From positions 186,769 to 250,768 of the forward strand of contig NZ_BMIB01000001.1 in the NCBI RefSeq assembly GCF_014641615.1: a DNA stretch of 64,000 bases, written 5' to 3'. Of this stretch, positions 1 through 7,971 are shown one piece after another (positions within the stretch are counted from its first letter, which is position 1; the number at the start of each line of letters is the position of its first letter). Position numbers and translations under genes: made by a program. Below the pieces are notes generated by a model that saw nothing but the letters and a program-made list of their open reading frames with translations, was not told the origin of the DNA and searched no databases. Origin of the DNA: Filimonas zeae (GTDB taxonomy: Bacteria; Bacteroidota; Bacteroidia; Chitinophagales; Chitinophagaceae).

Positions 1-420
1 GATTTGTGCTGGCGGGTGCAACTGGCGGGGTATCAGTTGTATTGCTGCCCCGCTTCGGTAGTATACCATGTGGGCGGGGGTACTTTGCCTAAAGGGCACC
101 GCAAAACCTACCTCAATTTTCGCAATAACCTGGTAATGCTGTTAAAGAACCTGCCTGCGGCAGAAAAGTGGTGGAAGTTTCCTTTTCGCCTGCTGCTCGA
201 TTGGGCTTTTGCTGCCAAATGTTTGCTATCGAAAGATGTGAACAGCGTAAAGGCCATTATGCAGGCGCATTGTGATGTATGGAAATGGATGTTTGCACAG
301 AAGCCGCAGAAGCGGCTGGTTACCAAACCCATGAAACAACTGGCTGGCGTAAGTTATCGTTCCGTTGTATGGTCGTATTTTATAAAAGGCCGCAAACAAT
401 TTACAGAAATTGTTCATTAA
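1..420 (+). CDS. Glycosyltransferase family 2, C-terminal fragment
   Basis: The 5' part lies outside the window. The first codons read D-L-C-W-R, the motif that in GT2 rhamnosyltransferase-like enzymes (usually E-D-x-D-L-x-x-R) follows the catalytic centre. The next residues, G-Y-Q-L-Y and a V-x-H-x-G-G-G-T-L segment, are also typical of the end of this family. The roughly 90 residues after that are rich in aromatic and basic residues (YLNFRNN, KWWKFPFR) and probably form an amphipathic or membrane-proximal tail. The role would be transfer of a sugar from a nucleotide donor during cell-surface glycan assembly. Family assignment is fairly sure; substrate is unknown. Confidence 0.75.
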   Translation, partial: DLCWRVQLAGYQLYCCPASVVYHVGGGTLPKGHRKTYLNFRNNLVMLLKNLPAAEKWWKFPFRLLLDWAFAAKCLLSKDVNSVKAIMQAHCDVWKWMFAQKPQKRLVTKPMKQLAGVSYRSVVWSYFIKGRKQFTEIVH

Positions 421-473
421 CAGGCTGGTTATATACCTCTACATCCTTATTTTTGCCACGCAATATTCAGACT

Positions 474-680
474 ATGTCACACGAGATAGAAGATAACTAC
501 AAAGAGAAAGATTTCAGGTACAACAGAGTAAGCTCATCACGTTTTGTGTTTTATGTGTCTTTTTTCTGCATCCTGGCATTTGTTTTAGGTGGATGTTTCC
601 GTTTGTACAAGCAACGTTACAAGGGCAAGCCTGATGTTGAAATTCAGAGCAGCACCAAGTATACCCCAGAGTATAAATAA
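474..680 (+). CDS. Small single-pass membrane protein, unknown function
   Basis: A 68-residue protein. The ATG at 474 is chosen because the longer reading of this frame overlaps the preceding gene, whereas this start leaves a 53-base gap. Residues 1-22 are charged and hydrophilic, about 25-41 form one hydrophobic helix (FVFYVSFFCILAFVLGG) with a Cys on each side of its end, and the tail is basic then polar (YKQRYKGK). The helix does not end in a clear signal-peptidase site, so an inner-membrane anchor is more likely than a secreted protein. A hairpin follows directly. I do not recognise a family. Confidence 0.6.
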   Translation: MSHEIEDNYKEKDFRYNRVSSSRFVFYVSFFCILAFVLGGCFRLYKQRYKGKPDVEIQSSTKYTPEYK

Positions 681-690
681 AATAGTTATC

Positions 691-720
691 AGCCGGCAAA
701 CGGTTATTCATTTGCCGGTT
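691..720 (+). terminator. Hairpin after the small membrane protein gene
   Basis: An 8-bp stem (CCGGCAAA / TTTGCCGG) with a 10-base loop starts 10 bases after the stop codon. There is no good T-tract, so it may be a weak terminator or an mRNA 3'-end stabiliser. Its right arm supplies the TTTG of the possible promoter of the following tRNA. Confidence 0.5.
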
Positions 721-741
721 GATCATCAGTTCTTATAGTGT
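711..741 (+). promoter_or_regulatory. Possible promoter of the first tRNA-Gly
   Basis: TTTG at 711-714, a 19-base spacer and TATAGTGT at 734-741 resemble the Bacteroidota TTTG / TAnnTTTG promoter, with an imperfect -7 element. The tRNA starts only 5 bases after the -7 box, so the primary transcript would begin almost at the mature 5' end. Co-transcription with the upstream gene is the alternative. Confidence 0.3.
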
Positions 742-745
742 AAAT

Positions 746-818
<73 letters not shown>

Positions 819-828
819 CAGAGAAGGA

Positions 829-854
829 ATCCCGCTTTGTGGCGGGATTTTTTT
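829..854 (+). terminator. Terminator-like hairpin between tRNA-Gly and tRNA-Leu, copy 1
   Basis: A stem ATCCCGC / GCGGGAT with a short loop is followed by a run of T, only 8 bases before tRNA-Leu starts. It has the form of an intrinsic terminator, yet no promoter fits between it and the tRNA-Leu gene. The leucine tRNA therefore depends on readthrough, or the hairpin serves as a processing element. Confidence 0.7.
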
Positions 855-861
855 CCGGGAT

Positions 862-947
862 GCCCTTGTGGTGGAATTGGTAGACACGCAGGACTTAAAA
901 TCCTGTTCGCAGCAATGCGAGTAACGGTTCAACTCCGTTCGGGGGCA
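862..947 (+). tRNA. tRNA-Leu (anticodon TAA), copy 1
   Basis: An 86-base class II tRNA with a long variable arm. The acceptor stem GCCCTTG pairs with CGGGGGC with two G-T pairs. The anticodon stem CAGGA/TCCTG encloses CTTAAAA, giving anticodon TAA. The T stem is AACGG/CCGTT with loop TTCAACT, the discriminator is A, and CCA is not encoded as a full triplet. It is identical to the copy at 6442. Confidence 0.97.
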
Positions 948-968
948 CAGATTATCAGTAAATTATGT

Positions 969-991
969 AAGCCGCGCATTGCGCGGCTTTT
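969..991 (+). terminator. Terminator after tRNA-Leu copy 1
   Basis: Stem AAGCCGCGC / GCGCGGCTT with a 3-base loop followed by a short T-run, 22 bases after the tRNA. It is a typical rho-independent end for the Gly-Leu transcript. Confidence 0.8.
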
Positions 992-1055
992 GCATTTCAG
1001 GGCTTCTTTCAAACATCTTTCAAACAACACCCTGTTAATGTATACTCCTTCCGGT

Positions 1056-1086
1056 AAAAACTATATCCGACCTTTGGCCGGATATA
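1056..1086 (-). terminator. Terminator of the alpha/beta hydrolase gene
   Basis: Read on the minus strand, a stem around TATCCG/CGGATA is followed by GTTTTT, about 60 bases past the hydrolase stop codon. The stem has one unpaired position. Confidence 0.55.
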
Positions 1087-1147
1087 CTGATATAGTAACA
1101 AAATATAGAGGCTGATCGGGTAATTGTATCAGACGTAATTGTATTGC

Positions 1148-2056
1148 TTACAGTTTTGAAAATTTTTCCAGTTCTGAGTTGAATTTTTCCATCTCTTCCA
1201 GAAACAATGCATGTCCGCTGTTTTCGAATTTAACAATGTAAGCATTTTTGATACCCTTTTGCAGCTGCTCTGCAAAGGCAAATTCACACAGCTTATCTTT
1301 TGTACCATGAAATATGGCTACCGGTACGTTTATTTTACCCAGCACCGGGCGTAAATCCAGGTTGCGCAATGCGGCAATAGCCTGGGTAGTAGCATAAGGT
1401 GAGGCATCTGAACTGATACTTTCCAGCCACTTGGCCAGTGGTTCAGGGATGCTGTTTTCAGTGGCTCCGAATCCTTTTCCAAAGCCGGCTATTAATTGTT
1501 GCCTGTTGGTTTCGGTTGTCTTAATCAAACCAGCTGCTCCTTCCTCCGAAATGCCATATGGATATCCGTCGCGCTGTTTCCAGGATGGTGCAGCGGCGCC
1601 AAATAAGGCCAGTTTACCTATATGTGCACCGTTATACTTAGCCATGTAGTGAATAACTACAGCCCCACCCATCGAAAACCCGCCGAGTACCGCATTTTCT
1701 ATTTTCAACTTATCAAGAACCACCTTTATATCGTCAGAAAAAACATCAAAGTCGTACCTGCCGTAAGGTCTGTCGGATTTTCCAAAGCCTCTTAATGAAA
1801 TACCGATAACCCTGAATCCTTTATTCACCAGATATTGATACTGATACTCGTACATGGCGTCGTTTAAAGGCCAGCCGTGTATAAGAACAATGGGTCTGCC
1901 TTCGCCAAGATCTGTTACATGAAGTTTTACATTGGGCTCTACTTCTATATATTCTGCCCTGCCGGCTGAAGCGGGCACTCTTTGAGTTTGCGCAAAAAGA
2001 GAATGGTTAAAAATGAAAGCCGTTAAGAGGCTGATGGTTAAGATTGCTGTTTTCAT
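1148..2056 (-). CDS. Secreted alpha/beta-hydrolase fold enzyme
   Basis: A 302-residue protein with a signal peptide (about 1-22, ending F-A-Q). The hydrolase fold is clear: an oxyanion-hole HGWP motif at 60-63, the nucleophile elbow G-F-S-M-G-G with Ser128, an acidic residue at Asp254 in HGTKD, and the catalytic His282 in SGHALF. The overall pattern resembles the haloperoxidase/esterase group (chloroperoxidase-like hydrolases), which cleave esters or perhydrolyse short acids; the real substrate is unknown. It acts in the periplasm or outside the cell. It lies 128 bases downstream of an AraC-type regulator on the same strand, which may control it. Confidence 0.85.
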   Translation of the reverse strand: MKTAILTISLLTAFIFNHSLFAQTQRVPASAGRAEYIEVEPNVKLHVTDLGEGRPIVLIHGWPLNDAMYEYQYQYLVNKGFRVIGISLRGFGKSDRPYGRYDFDVFSDDIKVVLDKLKIENAVLGGFSMGGAVVIHYMAKYNGAHIGKLALFGAAAPSWKQRDGYPYGISEEGAAGLIKTTETNRQQLIAGFGKGFGATENSIPEPLAKWLESISSDASPYATTQAIAALRNLDLRPVLGKINVPVAIFHGTKDKLCEFAFAEQLQKGIKNAYIVKFENSGHALFLEEMEKFNSELEKFSKL

Positions 2057-2184
2057 GACTGTTGTGTTTGTTTATCAATTAACAGTACAAAGATCAGCAG
2101 AAGGCAAGCGGTAGAGAATGGACAAAAGGACAGTTGTCTTGCAGATTTTTCCTTTCGGCGATTTTTAAATCTGTCTGTTTGGGA

Positions 2185-3066
2185 TTATGGCGTAAAACTA
2201 CCCGCTTCTATATTGCTTTGCGCAAGGTATTTTGCTTTAAAACCGGAAGGCGACTCACCTGTTTTTATTAAAAACAGGCGGCTGAAGTAAGCCGGGTCTT
2301 CATACCCCAATTCATAGGCAATCTCTTTGCCTGTCATGGCAGTATGTACCAGCAGCCTCTTCGCTTCCAGGATGATTCGGTTTTTAATTACTTCGTTAGG
2401 CTGGGGTAGCCCCAGCTGTTTAAATTTCCGGGTAATTGTTTTTGGAGGTATCAGCAATAGATCTGCATAATCAGCCACTGTATGTTTTTCCTTATAATGC
2501 GCTTCTACCAGCTGTGTAAACTTTCTGAAAAATTCAGCATCGTTGTTTTGGTGAGCCAGCACGCCATCCAGTTGCTGTTGCTTCCACAATCTTGTGGCTT
2601 TAATAAGCAATTGCTTTAAATAGGTGCGAAGCATTTCTTCGTGCGAAGCCTCTTTATCACTGAATTCATCTTCCATCCGGGCAAAAAGATAGTTGATAAA
2701 GGCCGCATCCTGTTCGGGCACGGTTGTCATAGGTAAGTTATGGATATTGTTAAATAACAGTCCGTCACAGGCCACTTCTTCATCATGTATCTGTATGCAA
2801 TAGAAATCACGATTGTAAAACATAAAATAGCCCACTTCATCACATACGCCTTCCATACTGAGTACCTGATTGGGGCTAATAAAAAAAAGAGCAGGTTTTT
2901 CAGTTGTATAGATATCAAAATCTACCTTAATAGTATACCCCTTTGGCAGGTATAATACCTTGATGTAAGCTTTATAGGCATCAGAATTTACCACAGCAAG
3001 GCAGTCGCTGTTTACATGAATTAACCCTATTGTTTTAAGGCTAACGTCAAAAATGTGTTGTTTCAT
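2185..3066 (-). CDS. AraC-family transcriptional regulator
   Basis: 293 residues. The N-terminal 170 or so residues look like the cupin-type effector domain of Bacteroidota AraC proteins (PKGYTIKVDFDIYTTEKPALFF around 41-62). The C-terminal AraC/XylS DNA-binding domain covers about 190-281, with a second helix-turn-helix ending in the family signature E-L-G-Y-E-D-P-A-Y-F-S-R-L-F and GESPSGFK. The gene precedes the hydrolase gene on the same strand and is divergent from the GH2 glycosidase gene; either could be its target. The ligand is not visible from sequence. Confidence 0.9.
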   Translation of the reverse strand: MKQHIFDVSLKTIGLIHVNSDCLAVVNSDAYKAYIKVLYLPKGYTIKVDFDIYTTEKPALFFISPNQVLSMEGVCDEVGYFMFYNRDFYCIQIHDEEVACDGLLFNNIHNLPMTTVPEQDAAFINYLFARMEDEFSDKEASHEEMLRTYLKQLLIKATRLWKQQQLDGVLAHQNNDAEFFRKFTQLVEAHYKEKHTVADYADLLLIPPKTITRKFKQLGLPQPNEVIKNRIILEAKRLLVHTAMTGKEIAYELGYEDPAYFSRLFLIKTGESPSGFKAKYLAQSNIEAGSFTP

Positions 3067-3183
3067 TGTGCTACGCTTTCATCAAAACGGCAGAAAAGTT
3101 TCTACCTGCTTGCAAAGGTAGCCCACGGAAAGCTACGTTCTTAGGGAGACTGAAAGCAAAGTAACTGTCATTTTCGGGATCTC

Positions 3184-3216
3184 TTTGGCTCGTTTGTGTT
3201 CATACTGCTATATTTG
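3184..3216 (+). promoter_or_regulatory. Promoter for the GH2 gene
   Basis: TTTG at 3184-3187, a 21-base spacer and TATATTTG at 3209-3216 match the Bacteroidota housekeeping promoter. Transcription would start near 3223, leaving a leader of about 185 bases before the GH2 start at 3410. Confidence 0.65.
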
Positions 3217-3262
3217 CCCCCGTGTTTGAAACGGAAACTACTTTTAAACACGGGGCAAATAT
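3210..3262. repeat. Inverted repeat overlapping the promoter -7 box
   Basis: The left arm at 3210-3227 (ATATTTGCCCC..GTGTTT) and the right arm at 3245-3262 (AAACACGGGGCAAATAT) are inverted copies with one extra C in the left arm, separated by about 17 bases. The left arm contains half of the plus-strand -7 box. The right arm read on the minus strand carries GATATTTG, one base from a -7 box. It could be an operator, a leader hairpin, or a pair of opposed promoters for the GH2 and AraC genes. The rest of the 3067-3409 gap shows nothing else that I recognise. Confidence 0.6.
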
Positions 3263-3409
3263 CACTTGTTGAGCGCTCTTTAAGTTAGCAAAATTCTATG
3301 GCAGCCTTTTTCATTGCAGGGCCACAGCAATAAAATAGCTTTCTCAGATCCGTCACCCGGGGTAAATCAGAAACAGACCCGGCAATGGCACACTTAAACC
3401 ATTTTTTCT

Positions 3410-5839
3410 ATGAGACTTTTTTCACTTCTGATTTTGTTTTCGGTATGGCACCAGGCATCGTTTGGCCAGGTACGCACAGTTACTGAATTAAAAGACAACT
3501 GGAAATTCAGCAAAGGCAAAAATGATAACGCTTTTGCCACCGGCTTTGATGACAAAAGCTGGCAAACTGTACAGGTGCCGCACGACTGGGCTATTTATGG
3601 TCCGTTTGATAAAGAGGTAGACAAGCAGGTGGTTGCCATTACGCAGAACAACGAAAAAGTGGCCACTGAAAAAACGGGCAGAACCGGATCGTTGCCTTTT
3701 ATTGGCGAAGGCTGGTATCGCAATAGCTTTACCCTGCCCAACTACAAAAAAGGCAGAAAAGTAATTCTGTTGTTTGAAGGCGCTATGAGCCAGCCGAAGG
3801 TGTTTTTAAATGGCCAGCCGGTAGGTTCCTGGAATTATGGATACAATTACTTTTATTTTGATATTTCTGATCGCATCAATGCCACCGGACAAAATTTACT
3901 GGCTGTTCATCTTAGCAATCAGGGCCTTTCTTCCCGTTGGTACCCAGGTGCCGGTTTATACCGTAAAGTGAGCATTATTGAAAAAGATGCAGAAAGTATA
4001 GAGCAGTGGGGCGTATCTGTTACAACCCCGGTGGCAACAGCTGCCCGTGGTAAAGTAAATATTAAAACTACAGTGGCGGGGCAGGATGCCTGGCTGGTTA
4101 CAGAAATACGCGACCCGCAGGGCCGCTTTGTTGCCAGCGATACTGCACGCAAGCCATTTGGTAAAGAGTTTGATCAGAATTTAGCCGTGAATCAGCCATT
4201 GTTATGGAGTCCTGAAACACCATCGCTGTATACCGCTGTTTCCAGACTGTACAGCGGCAATGAGTTAAAGGATGAAGTAGTTACCCGTTTTGGTATACGC
4301 GAAATCAGTTACAAAGCGGGCGTAGGCTTTAGCTTAAACGGACAGGTAAGAAAGATAAAGGGTGTATGCCTGCACCACGATCTGGGCCCGTTAGGTGCTG
4401 CTATGAACAAATCTGCTTTACGCAGACAATTGCAGATTTTGAAAGATATGGGTTGTGACGCTATCCGCAGCTCGCACAACATGCCTTCGCTGGAGCAGCT
4501 GGAACTGGCTGATGAAATGGGCTTTATGTTTCTGGCAGAAAGCTTTGATGAGTGGGCTAAACCCAAAGTAGATAGCGGGTATGCCCGTTTCTTTAATACC
4601 GATGCAGAAAAAGATATTATTAATCTGGTAAAGGCTACTAAAAACCACCCCTGTATTATTATGTGGAGCAGTGGTAATGAGGTGCCTGACCAGTGGGGTA
4701 GTGAAGGGGTAAAACGTGCTAAATGGCTGAATGAGATTTTCCACCGCGAAGACCCTACCCGGCCTGTAACGGTAGGTATGGACCAGGTGAAGGCTACTAT
4801 GCAATCTGGCTTTGGCGCCTTGCTGGATATACCAGGTTTAAACTACCGTACACACTTGTATGAAGAGGCTTACAAAACCTTCCCCCAGGGTATGCTGTTA
4901 GGTTCTGAAACTGCTTCTACCGTTAGCTCACGCGGTGTTTACAAATTTCCGGTAGTGAAAGGGGTTGAAAAACAATATGACGATTATCAGTGCTCTTCTT
5001 ACGATATGGAATATTGCAGCTGGAGTAACCTGCCCGAAGAAGATTTTATGTTACAGGATGATAAGCCATGGGTGATTGGTGAGTTTGTGTGGACAGGTTT
5101 TGACTATTTAGGCGAGCCTACCCCTTACGATGACAAATGGCCTTCCAGAAGTTCTTACTTTGGCATCAATGACCTGGCAGGGCTTCCGAAAGACCGCTAT
5201 TACCTGTACCGCAGCCGCTGGAATACACAGTCGCCTACCTTACACATATTACCTCATTGGAACTGGGCAGGCCGTGAAGGGCAGGTTACCCCTGTGTTTG
5301 CATATACCAACTACGATAAAGCAGAGTTGTTTGTAAACGGTAAAAGCATGGGCATTCAAACCAAAAACAATTCCACCCCGCAAAACAGGTATCGCCTTAT
5401 GTGGATGGATGTGAAGTATGAGCCCGGTACCATTAAAGTGGTAGCTTACGACAAGAATGACAAGCCTGTGGCTGAGCAATCCGTATCTACCGCAGGTAAG
5501 CCTTATAAGATAGTGGTAGCGCCGGACAGAAGCACCATTAAAGCGGATGGTGAAGATATTTCATTTGTTACCGTATCTGTTGTGGATAAGAATGGCAATG
5601 TATGCCCAACGGCAGCCGATGAGCTTTCTTTTGCTGTAAAAGGTAATGGTACTTACCGGGCAGCCTGTAATGGTGATGCTACCTCTTTAGAGCAGTTTCA
5701 TCTGCCGCATATGAAAGCCTTCAGCGGTAAGCTGGTAGTACTGGTTCAGGCAAACAAAACAGCCGGGCCAATTGAATTAACCGTTAGTGGTAAAGCGCTG
5801 AAAGCGGGAAAAGTAACTATTAACAGTACAGATAAATAG
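3410..5839 (+). CDS. Glycoside hydrolase family 2 enzyme, beta-galactosidase-like, secreted
   Basis: 809 residues with a signal peptide (1-19, ending S-F-G-Q). The order is: GH2 sugar-binding jelly roll (about 25-190), Ig-like domain (about 195-295), TIM-barrel catalytic domain (about 300-600, entering with GVCLHHDLGPLG), a DUF4982-like Ig domain and a final Ig-like domain. Glu424 in SSGNEV is the general acid/base, and Glu500 in GSETAST is the probable nucleophile, as in the Bacteroidota GH2 subgroup; GEFVWTGFDYLGEP follows. It would remove a beta-linked sugar, probably galactose or a relative, from oligosaccharides in the periplasm. It sits between two tRNA cassettes, near the SusC/SusD locus, and may serve it. 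Confidence 0.92.
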   Translation: MRLFSLLILFSVWHQASFGQVRTVTELKDNWKFSKGKNDNAFATGFDDKSWQTVQVPHDWAIYGPFDKEVDKQVVAITQNNEKVATEKTGRTGSLPFIGEGWYRNSFTLPNYKKGRKVILLFEGAMSQPKVFLNGQPVGSWNYGYNYFYFDISDRINATGQNLLAVHLSNQGLSSRWYPGAGLYRKVSIIEKDAESIEQWGVSVTTPVATAARGKVNIKTTVAGQDAWLVTEIRDPQGRFVASDTARKPFGKEFDQNLAVNQPLLWSPETPSLYTAVSRLYSGNELKDEVVTRFGIREISYKAGVGFSLNGQVRKIKGVCLHHDLGPLGAAMNKSALRRQLQILKDMGCDAIRSSHNMPSLEQLELADEMGFMFLAESFDEWAKPKVDSGYARFFNTDAEKDIINLVKATKNHPCIIMWSSGNEVPDQWGSEGVKRAKWLNEIFHREDPTRPVTVGMDQVKATMQSGFGALLDIPGLNYRTHLYEEAYKTFPQGMLLGSETASTVSSRGVYKFPVVKGVEKQYDDYQCSSYDMEYCSWSNLPEEDFMLQDDKPWVIGEFVWTGFDYLGEPTPYDDKWPSRSSYFGINDLAGLPKDRYYLYRSRWNTQSPTLHILPHWNWAGREGQVTPVFAYTNYDKAELFVNGKSMGIQTKNNSTPQNRYRLMWMDVKYEPGTIKVVAYDKNDKPVAEQSVSTAGKPYKIVVAPDRSTIKADGEDISFVTVSVVDKNGNVCPTAADELSFAVKGNGTYRAACNGDATSLEQFHLPHMKAFSGKLVVLVQANKTAGPIELTVSGKALKAGKVTINSTDK

Positions 5840-5880
5840 ATAGTAAAAAGGCCGCCAGCTGGCGGCCTTTTTACTATCTA
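5837..5880. terminator. Perfect 44-base palindrome acting as bidirectional terminator
   Basis: The two 22-base halves are exact inverted copies: TAGATAGTAAAAAGG.. meets ..CCTTTTTACTATCTA around a GC-rich core. A-tract and T-tract flank the core, so it is a good intrinsic terminator on both strands. The first three bases are the TAG stop of the GH2 gene, and the last three are the TAG stop of the convergent small gene. Confidence 0.9.
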
Positions 5881-6120
5881 TTCTACATTCAGATTCAATA
5901 CCAATTGCCAGTCGGGCATCTGCTCTTTTAAAAACTGCGCTACTTCCATTTGCTCCTGCTCACTGCCAACACTGCCCGATACTGCCAGTGTGTTTGGCAT
6001 AGTAGCAGCTACCCCCAGATTATTAATCTGAAAATATGCCTGCAACTGCCCGCTCACCTGTGTAGCTATTTCAAATGCCTGACGGGATAGTCTTATCTTT
6101 TCCTGTAATTCATTGTTCAT
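5878..6120 (-). CDS. Small conserved-looking cytosolic protein, unknown function
   Basis: An 80-residue protein with the start set at 6120 (M-N-N-E-L-Q-E-K). The longer frame to 6234 adds a low-quality N-terminus running into the tRNA promoter region, so I do not use it. It has no signal peptide. Residues 3-30 look helical (LQEKIRLSRQAFEIATQVSG), and the C-terminal half alternates hydrophobic residues in a beta-alpha-beta pattern (TLAVSGSVGS, EVAQFLKEQ, WQLVLNLNV). This recalls a BON-type fold, but I cannot confirm it. Its stop codon is the edge of the palindromic terminator. Confidence 0.55.
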   Translation of the reverse strand: MNNELQEKIRLSRQAFEIATQVSGQLQAYFQINNLGVAATMPNTLAVSGSVGSEQEQMEVAQFLKEQMPDWQLVLNLNVE

Positions 6121-6222
6121 AAAACATAATAATGCGATAGGAACGGCAAGTATTGCACCAGAATCTGATGCTGATGTATGCCCTGCCGACTGGGAAGACC
6201 GCAGAAAAAAATGAAATAAAAT

Positions 6223-6252
6223 TTTGGCTTTCAATAATTACTTCTATATTTG
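6223..6252 (+). promoter_or_regulatory. Promoter of the second tRNA cassette
   Basis: TTTG at 6223-6226, 18 bases, TATATTTG at 6245-6252. About 73 bases lie between it and the tRNA-Gly. The -7 box and leader (6244-6325) match those of the third tRNA-Gly (15954-16035) at about 85% over 82 bases without gaps. Confidence 0.8.
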
Positions 6253-6325
6253 CAACCCGATTCGCAATAAGCCACTGATACAAAAGTGCTTAAAACGAAG
6301 AAGGAAGTAAGTTCTTACAGGAAAT

Positions 6326-6398
<73 letters not shown>

Positions 6399-6408
6399 CT
6401 CAGGAATC

Positions 6409-6436
6409 AATCCCGCTTACTGCGGGATTTTTTTTC
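6409..6436 (+). terminator. Terminator-like hairpin between tRNA-Gly and tRNA-Leu, copy 2
   Basis: Stem AATCCCGC / GCGGGATT with a 5-base loop and a T-run, ending 6 bases before the tRNA-Leu. It holds the same position as the hairpin at 829, but the loop and flanks differ, so the hairpin has been kept while the surrounding sequence drifted. Confidence 0.7.
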
Positions 6437-6441
6437 CGGAT

Positions 6442-6527
6442 GCCCTTGTGGTGGAATTGGTAGACACGCAGGACTTAAAATCCTGTTCGCAGCAATGCGA
6501 GTAACGGTTCAACTCCGTTCGGGGGCA
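6442..6527 (+). tRNA. tRNA-Leu (anticodon TAA), copy 2
   Basis: Identical over 86 bases to the copy at 862, including the long variable arm and the CTTAAAA anticodon loop. Confidence 0.97.
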
Positions 6528-6533
6528 CACAAC

Positions 6534-6567
6534 AAAAAAAGGCTGCACATTGTGCGGCCTTTTTTTG
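6534..6567 (+). terminator. Terminator after tRNA-Leu copy 2
   Basis: An A-run, a stem AGGC-GCACA / TGTGC-GCCT (one T-G pair) and a long T-run. It is symmetric enough to also stop the convergent gene that ends at 6591. Confidence 0.85.
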
Positions 6568-6590
6568 TTTTATGCATATACTTTATGTAA

Positions 6591-7829
6591 TTACTTCTTA
6601 GCCGCTACATACGCATCATCATTTACTCCAAACGTGGTATGGCTGTCCGGATAGAAATAAAACAGACTCCGCTTTACTTGTCCGTTATTAAACTTCAACT
6701 CCAAACCAAATTCATTCAAAGTATATCTACCTGCCTTATTTTGAGAAGAATAGGCTGATACAGCAGTGCCCGCAGCGGAATTGCTTCCACCTCCCGTTCT
6801 TTCGTACGTAAACTGCCCCTGCTGGTTAAAACTGAGGTTGGCAGAAGAAAAAGTCATGGCTGAGCCACCTAATGCGGTATTGCCGCCACCGGAAATGGTG
6901 GTAAAGGAGCCGGTAATTTTCTCGCCTGGTTTGGCGGGAATGGTCCAGAACCAATGTTGCTCCCACCGGTCTGTTTCCATGCCGTTTTTTTCTGGCAGGG
7001 TTACTACCAGGGTTTTGCCCTCCAGCTTCCAGGTGCCCCAGCGGGTGGGTTGCGTTTGGCGGGAGGCGGCCACATCCAGATCGTAGGGTGAGCAGTCGGG
7101 GTATTTAAAAACGCTGCCATCTTTCAGCATCAGATAAGGGCGGTATTCTGTAATCATCATGCCGCCTACGCCGGTGCCATACTCCAGGTGAATAGCAACT
7201 CCTTTAATATCAGCTGGTTTTAGCCCTGCGCCGGGGGCTGTTACCGGCGTGCCGGCTTTTTTGTTTCGGGTGGCAGATTTACCTGTAGTGCTGCGGGATG
7301 ATGTGTTGGGGGAGGTGGCAGCGTTGCCGGTAGTGCCGGATGAAGCAATGCCTGCCTGTTTAGACCATTTCATAAAATGCCCCACGGCAGGTTTAAGGTA
7401 AGTATTGCTATAGGTGGAAGGTAACATAATACGGGCGTAGCGGATAGTTTTATCCGTTTGCTGAAAGGCTATGAAGCTGATTGTCCACTTACGGCCCCTG
7501 GCATCGGTAACATTGGTAGCAAATGTTTGATACTGTTGCGCTGGTCTGCTGGTCACCTGGGTAATACCGGGTGTATAGCCTGCCGCTTTTATCTCAGCCA
7601 GTACCCGGTTATCCAGCCAGTTGGCAATGCTGCTGTCGCCGGCCTGTACCGGAGGCATAATTTCATAAGTAACTCCGGTTTTCAATAATGTTTTAGGCGT
7701 AAACAGGTAATACAATTGTTGCTGCTGCATATTCCATCCATTCAATGGCGGTACAGTGGACTGGCTGGTAGCGGTAAAAGCCAGCAGGCAGTAAAAAGTG
7801 GTAGCAATAATGGTGGTATACGGCTTCAT
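6591..7829 (-). CDS. Secreted protein of unknown function with Ser/Thr/Gly-rich linker
   Basis: 412 residues from the ATG at 7829 (M-K-P-Y-T-T), which directly begins a signal peptide (about 1-23, ending A-T-S-Q-S); the upstream in-frame Met at 7856 would place nine extra residues before it and is less likely. An N-terminal domain (about 30-160) is followed by a low-complexity linker of Ser, Thr, Ala and Asn (about 165-205). The C-terminal half is beta-rich with many Gly and aromatic residues (WGTWKLEGKTLVVTL, GRYTLNEFGLELKFNNG), resembling a lipocalin or META-like barrel of the kind that ends in R-Y-x-L. I do not recognise a named family. Confidence 0.75.
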   Translation of the reverse strand: MKPYTTIIATTFYCLLAFTATSQSTVPPLNGWNMQQQQLYYLFTPKTLLKTGVTYEIMPPVQAGDSSIANWLDNRVLAEIKAAGYTPGITQVTSRPAQQYQTFATNVTDARGRKWTISFIAFQQTDKTIRYARIMLPSTYSNTYLKPAVGHFMKWSKQAGIASSGTTGNAATSPNTSSRSTTGKSATRNKKAGTPVTAPGAGLKPADIKGVAIHLEYGTGVGGMMITEYRPYLMLKDGSVFKYPDCSPYDLDVAASRQTQPTRWGTWKLEGKTLVVTLPEKNGMETDRWEQHWFWTIPAKPGEKITGSFTTISGGGNTALGGSAMTFSSANLSFNQQGQFTYERTGGGSNSAAGTAVSAYSSQNKAGRYTLNEFGLELKFNNGQVKRSLFYFYPDSHTTFGVNDDAYVAAKK

Positions 7830-7963
7830 AGGGTGTTTTTGTTGTAAAAGAAACAATTATCACACCAGGTGGCAACCTTCAGCCACAGGGGGAAAGCGCA
7901 AATTGTGAATTTGGCCCTCACCTTTCCTGATTTTACCCCCTGTACAAAAACTTAAAGCGCTGT

Positions 7964-7971
7964 TAAATTTG
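7964..7971 (+). promoter_or_regulatory. Candidate -7 box upstream of the SusC-like gene
   Basis: TAAATTTG fits TAnnTTTG, but I find no good TTTG at the right distance upstream. If used, the leader would be about 200 bases. The rest of the 7830-8175 gap shows no FecI/FecR-type gene and no other element that I can name. Confidence 0.3.

Noticed and set aside
6121..6234. N-terminal extension of the 80-residue protein to 6234
   Set aside because: The extra residues run into the tRNA promoter region and look random; the Met at 6120 gives a compact, regular protein.
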